The notes under the pieces were generated by a model. It was not told the origin of the DNA, did no database searches, and saw only the letters and a list, made by a program, of their open reading frames with translations. A stretch of DNA of 64,000 nucleotides from UBA1756 sp045222555. Its GTDB lineage: Bacteria > Bacteroidota > Bacteroidia > Bacteroidales > WCHB1-69. How positions within the stretch are numbered: the stretch's first letter is position 1; each line of letters starts with the position of its first letter. Of the stretch, positions 62,601 through 64,000 are shown piece after piece. The translations under genes were made by a program, and so were the position numbers. The stretch covers positions 72,042 to 136,041 of the forward strand of contig JBGUYY010000068.1 in NCBI GenBank assembly GCA_045222555.1. Reading direction: 5' to 3'.

Positions 62601-64000
62601 AGTGCTGTCGAGACTTACACTTGGACAGCCGGTGATGGTGAAACCTACACCACCAGCGGTGACTACACCTACAGTCACGATGACGCTAACGGCTGTACGC
62701 AGGTAGATACCCTGCACCTGACCATCTACCACGCCTCCGCCAACGAGTTCGCTGCCACGGCTTGCGAGTCCTACACATGGAACGAGCAGATCTACACCGC
62801 CAGCGGCGACTATGTACAGACCTTTGAGGATATCCACGGCGCCGACAGTACTGTCACGTTGCACCTGACCATCAACAACCCGGTACATACCGCGTTGACG
62901 GCCACGGCCTGCGAGACCTACACCTGGACGGCTGGTGACGGTGAGACCTACACTGCAAGCGGTGACTACACTTACAGTCACGAGGATGCCAACGGCTGCG
63001 AACAGGTGGATACCTTGCATCTGACCATCAACCACGTCACTACGGGCGTTGACGAGCAGGAGGCTTGCGAGACCTTCACTTGGATTAACGGTGAGACCTA
63101 CACCGAAAGCACCAACACCCCGACCTACACGCTGACCAACGCGGCGGGTTGCGACAGTGTGGTGACGCTGCACCTTACCATCAATAATCCGGTTCATACG
63201 GCCCTGACGGCCACGGCCTGCGAGACCTACACCTGGACAGCAGGCGACGGCGAGACCTACACCGCCAGCGGCGACTATACTTACAGTCACGATGACGCCA
63301 ACGGCTGTGCGCAGGTGGATACGTTGCACCTGACCATCAACCACGTCAGCACGGGCATCGACGAGCAGGTGGCTTGTGAGACCTTCACCTGGATCAACGG
63401 TGAGACCTACACCGAAAGCACCAACACCCCGACCTACACGTTGACCAACGCGGCGGGTTGCGACAGCACCGTCACCCTGCACCTGACCATCAACAACCCG
63501 GCGCATACGGCACTGACGGCCACGGCCTGCGAGACCTACACGTGGACGGCCGGCGATGGTGAGACCTACACGGTTAGCGGTGACTACACCTACACGCATG
63601 ATGACGCGAACGGCTGTACGCAGGTGGATACCCTGCACCTGACCATCAACCACGTCACTACGGGTATTGACGAGCAGGTGGCTTGCGAGACCTTCACCTG
63701 GATCAACGGTGAGACCTACACCGAAAGCACCAATGAGCCGACTTACACGCTGACCAACGCGGCAGGTTGCGACAGTGTGGTGACGTTGCACCTCACCATC
63801 AACAACCCGGCGCATACAGCTGCCACCATAAGCGCTGTGGAGAACTACACCTGGACGGCCGGTGACGGCGAGACCTACACCACCAGCGGTGACTACACCT
63901 ACACGCATGATGACGCCAACGGCTGTACGCAGGTCGATACTTTGCACCTGACCATCTACCACGCCTCCGCCAACGAGTTCGTGGCCACGGCTTGCGAGTC
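50643..64000 (+). CDS. giant secreted surface protein: fibronectin-III, choice-of-anchor-J-like domains and CDSYxW-type repeats (C-terminus beyond window)
   Basis: At least 4452 residues; the frame (codons starting at positions divisible by 3) was checked at many points and stays coherent to the right edge. Signal peptide MKQFYSFLMLTMALCLSWGGANAQ. Two copies of a 165-residue domain (about 50713-51215 and 51513-52015) alternate with fibronectin-III-like domains. Then come about ten jelly-roll (choice-of-anchor-J/MAM-like) domains recognisable by EDFEGF starts, ISTDDGxT centres and DNVxI ends; five of them are inserted inside a fibronectin domain. Two arrays of roughly 50-residue CDSYDWIDGNTYTESTNTPT/GCDSVVTLHLTIN repeats lie at 58709-59630 and from 61980 to the edge. 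Presumed T9SS-exported adhesin; the C-terminal sorting domain would be outside the window. Confidence 0.9.
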   Translation, partial: MKQFYSFLMLTMALCLSWGGANAQTVTVCDGTATNSNIPVYGYSCDTYGTTCEFVIPASTEGMSSMNGQAITSMTFYLSSSAAEAWTATIQVYMKEISETTLSSTTGPGSCNVVYTGTLDATGTEMTVTFDDGYTYHGGNLLIGTYVQTAGNYKTAHFFGIEAAGAACQSGGFNNNGVKDFIPKTTFTYEAPASCPKPTNMAAVLTPGDGSIATLSWTAGGAETSWVLEYSTSSDFAGAASVNVTGTPTKNLTGLIAETTYYAHVKANCGGGDYSTWSNTYEFTPTDALAITVADGFQTNSAIPLNSYSSDVQGSTGEFVIPASELSSIAGMDITKITFYPVGGYAWTSTFQVYMKEVGGTTLNSTYGPEACTIVYTGMLDGSGSTMDIVLDNAYTYGGGDLLIGTYVYTAGDYIGSTSFSGIDASEAAYASGTYDGTYDGSQSFIPKTTLTCEESASCKKPLNVTVAELGTTWVKLRWADYSSANEGGYQIQYSESEDFTPIYYTVYPSVIVDGNTITTYDNIDGLDPNTTYYAQVKSVCGVGDESVWSDLISFTTLVACEAPTDLTATDITNNAATLGWTGSASNYNLRYRRAYVGGDEQDFESGLGNWTTIDADGDSYGWNLMSVYGFSGEPHDGSSDMIVSMSYSGGPLTPDNYLVSPLVALGGEISFYAAAQDAEYPEEYFGVAVSTTSNTDPSAFTTIQSWLMSAHPSGTKTMGDWGHYTVDLSAYDGQTGYVAIRHYNCTDNFYLLVDDITITAPAGLGEPDPWSLVTSSATSEMVSSLNAGTTYEFEVQADCGSEGLSSWSHSTFVTDVSCVPVNGLNFDDATTSTATITWTAGSSETAWKVYLYDEGDNLIAGYPVDATSATYTFTDLEANTLYKAGVRADCGGDDLSMERNTILRTECDAIATLPYEESFETGTFCWTLDGFSSVNLVTYAYDGNRAIYAQPATTDPVYAILPAMSDDISGLFLNFYWTNNASGYDVGTLYVGYLTDVDDYSSFVSVATIDMSSSSLAYAKSPDYLFDGAPAGSRMALKYVMGAYGQIYIDMVTVDEVPACPTPSAFAVDDVTGHTATLSWTATNATTYNVDYRTAAYEIGNTEEFNSSSIPDGWTRYSTLLSDNVLNGSTTLSSYSSGWISNSYGLGSYNWKVNLYASAVRYWMVTPATDVPSGCILSFDAAITAYNNDGAPAAADAPDENSRFIVLISTDDMGTWTILREWNNSGSSDVLNDISATGTHVTIDLSAYADQSVKVAFYCEQTVSGPDCDFHIDNVFLGTPVAAGEWQHTTATTNTVAITGLTPETKYEARLQGDCGSDGPSEWTGLLNFTTTAACPIPVITDGNITNITSSSADVNWIGFSENTYGYWVSYRTKEYFNGTSEEFSTASLPDGWEGKSGLLSEVIGGTALTNNSNWGFATGNGVFDNHAKINIWGASKKDWLITPAISVEDGFVLNFDLALTAYNGTLSAPQTTGDDDRFAVLITTDDEAHWTILREWNNSGSEYVYNNIDYSATGEPVSIDLSGYVGESVRIAFYGESTTSNADNNLHIDNVAVGVPVAAGTWQTVGISSTSITLMGLVPETQYEVKVKGLCDGGTESNESSIVNFTTLPCHITTFPWTEDFEGMAPYTVPICWDNSTSTSITLSTNPEFIWGVETDGDNQMMYMYNAGVLPGTALINTPTIDLPSLGVYALSFNYSHRASCDPFSVKISTDDGLTFTELKSFSAGNGYSEDVPGEFKEGIISLADYAGESVILQFCVAPTQGYGAIFVDNITIDETSSCITPTSLEMVSATDHSATLRWEENGSATAWQICLNGDEENLIEANSNPFTVEGLTASTAYIAKVRAYCSAESQSEWCTAAEFLTRCDLISVAPGQSYIQDFEESDFPPTCVSTIAAVGGSWIGGSNNHTESGSKSAYSDFFGDTYLVLPDLDIVNDEDDNTEVILSFWSYNTYPTWYGKNSVVLLDDENHETAELWSPASVSQNWVESTVNLTAYKGQTIKLAFKYEGMDAHGWYLDDIKVAFTCPKPTGLAVDHIFDHSADLTWTGNSESYTVRYREAAIPTSTQLFFEGFESYADEDALEAVWTVTDLGDYSENTAELGLSNIANNTDDYGFVFSSYYGNPSGNFDQYLISPEIITPGRLEFAYRSYEDETDVFRVGYSTTTNDITAFTWGDEIAPSYDWHTFSENMPEDAKYFAINYTAVYAYRLYVDDITIYELQPAGEWQTISDAEAPAALSGLSGSTQYEAMVQGDCGSDGVSLWSNSLYFTTLCDPIAVLPWSEDFEGFATETIPTCWDNSSSTTPTLIDDNAEFIWNVYEYDGNQMLRMNNYYAESGTALINSPIINLPSGAPYLLSFDYSNKANCGDFIVKITSDYGETFTALGSYAPVGGTSQEDPGDFNSVEISLAEYAGQSVILQFFANANYGNGSIFLDNVQIKCGDVVVDMEHSFTEDFEGTFPPACWQSIEDAPDQWTQSSTQNHTESGSFSAFSGYDGRIYLVLPELTIVDDHNANTEVKLSFWSFNHDGQVYDNYVVLLDGDNHEIADLWTPYDKDVHYNIWDEWDTDTIDLTSYKGQTIRLAFKYHGQTSNDWYLDDVKVAFYCKGPDDLAVTNITTNSADLTWTAVASETAWQVMLNDDEDHLLAADAIPFALTGLTPNTTYTARVRAYFDASFQSAWSNEVEFTTLCEPIPATTVERTVCESELPYTWNEVEFTSSGTQNAILTAANGCDSVVIMTLTVIPTTYGVDEVTACDSYDWIDGNTYTASTNTPTHTLTNAAGCDSVVTLHLTINHSSTSIDEQVACDSYDWIDGNTYTESTNTPTHTLTNAAGCDSVVTLHLTINHSNTGIDEQVACETFTWMDGNTYTESTNTPTHTLTNAAGCDSVVTLHLTINHSNTGIDEQVACDSYDWIDGNTYTESTNTPTHTLSNAAGCDSVVTLHLTINHSNTGIDEQVAYGAYEWIDGNIYTESNNTATHTLTNAAGCDSVVTLHLTIYDCQTPVLEESGITNITASSADVEWTGNTGNDSYVVNYRKAEALDVQLSEGFENSISFGDKWTVVNYSHENENKIGRISNFVHSGEYSFRFSSYSSSTTFEEHLINNQALTGITDGVIEFYYMKDHSLEETFKVGYSSTDNDPASFAFGEEYMATMEWQLFHEEIPAGTKYVSIQYTTTGCNYYLYIDDIVIGNRAPAGEWQAVNAATNATTLSGLESETEYEVRVQGVCGGGSESEWSDTVRFTTLESCPTSTELAVGALSSYGAELSWMENGSAIAWQIMLNDDEDNLVDADANPFTLDGLTPNTTYSARVRAYCSSSDQSQWSNEVTFTTLCESITSFPWTENFNELAENHSIPICWNNDEGTTISGSDKWCYNTNTSGNGATSGTSHDGTNCVRFNSYSNTNGYTNFLKTVPLSLPATPMQLTFWYKNPTGGDFSVYISTDGGETYETALVTGLTDVHSWTTCDPIDLSAYAEQEVVIVFKGTSNFGNGDAYIYLDDVTVKEIPSCMAPVALTATVSTHSAELSWTANSGESEWTIYWKESSESDYAEVTGVTDNPYTLTDLNDGTTYLYYVVANCSDVDASEPSGAYEFATQCAAVTAFPWSEDFEGFDANGVGVTLSHPCWENEHITGSGIMLFQVNTTTVGDNSTNKLRLPDMSAGTQTQLVLPEMDIPTDSYYFFLDIYRNTATYQDNPYQNEGIRVFASTDGEIEGATELAFIPRHRGVSNEVIPAEEVDGWYTYKLHIGNSGTTYIILRGESQYCTYTNLDNFVVQECNITGAEERAICAADLPYEWNSVTFDEAGTQDAILTATNGCDSVVTMTLTVNYPTTGIDEQEACETFTWMDGETYTESTTTPTYTLTNAAGCDSTVTLHLTINNPEHTALTATACETYTWTDGDGETYTISGDYTYSHDDANGCTQVDTLHLTINHVSTGIDEQEACETFTWINGETYTESTNAPTYTLTNAVGCDSVVTLHLTINHAVNATTTVSAVETYTWTAGDGETYTTSGDYTYSHDDANGCTQVDTLHLTIYHASANEFAATACESYTWNEQIYTASGDYVQTFEDIHGADSTVTLHLTINNPVHTALTATACETYTWTAGDGETYTASGDYTYSHEDANGCEQVDTLHLTINHVTTGVDEQEACETFTWINGETYTESTNTPTYTLTNAAGCDSVVTLHLTINNPVHTALTATACETYTWTAGDGETYTASGDYTYSHDDANGCAQVDTLHLTINHVSTGIDEQVACETFTWINGETYTESTNTPTYTLTNAAGCDSTVTLHLTINNPAHTALTATACETYTWTAGDGETYTVSGDYTYTHDDANGCTQVDTLHLTINHVTTGIDEQVACETFTWINGETYTESTNEPTYTLTNAAGCDSVVTLHLTINNPAHTAATISAVENYTWTAGDGETYTTSGDYTYTHDDANGCTQVDTLHLTIYHASANEFVATACE
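58878..59489 (+). repeat. tandem 153-nt coding repeats
   Basis: Four consecutive units starting at 58878, 59031, 59184 and 59337, each 153 nt (51 codons) long; a diverged unit precedes (from about 58709) and another follows (59490-59630). Unit pattern: IDEQVACDSYDWIDGNTYTE then a Thr-rich part and GCDSVVTLHLTINHS. Confidence 0.9.
62127..64000 (+). repeat. higher-order coding repeats (309-nt A+B units)
   Basis: A-type units (GIDEQEACETFTW) begin at 62127, 62436, 63048, 63357 and 63666. Three intervals are 309 nt (62127-62436, 63048-63357, 63357-63666) and one is 612 nt. B-type units (TACETYTWTAGDGETYT ... HDDANGCTQVDTLHLTI) lie between them. The array continues past the window. Confidence 0.88.

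Noticed and set aside
61389..63962. Minus-strand open frame of 857 codons
   Set aside because: Same reason: shadow of the plus-strand repeat array.

Overview
The window is a stretch of chromosome from a member of the Bacteroidota, most likely an uncultured, host- or gut-associated Bacteroidales. The evidence is mixed-strand gene order with short gaps, about twenty copies of the Bacteroidota -7 promoter box (TAnnTTTG), almost no Shine-Dalgarno sites, type IX secretion system (T9SS) sorting domains, GldH, a Na+-translocating NADH:quinone reductase operon, Bat (aerotolerance) genes and meso-diaminopimelate dehydrogenase. The base composition is balanced, not AT-rich. The genus cannot be told from the sequence alone.

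Layout. 1-993: C-terminal piece of a GH2 beta-mannosidase. 1001-5003 (minus): two tandem paralogous TPR proteins, a DedA membrane protein and shikimate dehydrogenase. 5052-10012 (minus): a fused BatB-BatC protein, BatD and a THUMP-domain RNA methyltransferase. 10125-11809 (plus): an orphan AbiEi-like regulator and a CorA magnesium transporter. 11819-16255 (minus): Na+/solute symporter, endonuclease III and Rel (ppGpp) in one probable operon. 16521-16806: tRNA-Thr, tRNA-Tyr and tRNA-Gly followed by a terminator. 16831-19328 (minus): two unrecognised exported proteins with copied upstream regions. 19466-22690 (minus): a 1074-residue multi-domain iron-sulfur flavoprotein, divergent from an M20 amidohydrolase (22922-24073). 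24196-30736 (plus): a FISUMP/P-domain surface protein, a propeller-plus-barrel protein and meso-DAP dehydrogenase. 30746-37081 (minus): EngB, an M4 metallopeptidase with a T9SS tail, a CsgG/LpoB-like protein and a BamA-family barrel. 37171-38763 (plus): a 48-residue lipoprotein, a barrel and a LysE exporter. 38965-39038: tRNA with CAT anticodon. 39168-43068 (plus): a probably frameshifted exported protein, RicT/PSP1, GldH and ornithine aminotransferase. 43236-47763 (plus): an outer-membrane barrel directly followed by nqrC-D-E-F (no nqrA or nqrB), then a 5-formyl-THF cyclo-ligase with an extra N-terminal domain. 47902-50367: a six-repeat T9SS adhesin-like protein.

The most striking object is a single open frame from 50643 to beyond the right edge (at least 4452 residues). 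It encodes a secreted giant protein made of fibronectin-III-like domains, choice-of-anchor-J-like domains that are repeatedly inserted inside the fibronectin domains, and two repeat arrays, one with an exact 153-nt period and one with a 309-nt unit inside a roughly 1.2-kb super-period. Long minus-strand open frames opposite these repeats are shadows of the codon pattern.

Together the genes suggest an anaerobe that invests in envelope and cell-surface proteins (T9SS cargo, barrels, lipoproteins), with sodium-based energetics (Nqr, SSS symporter) and ordinary housekeeping functions in between. No CRISPR array, prophage or insertion sequence was seen. No stretch longer than about 300 bases lacks a gene.
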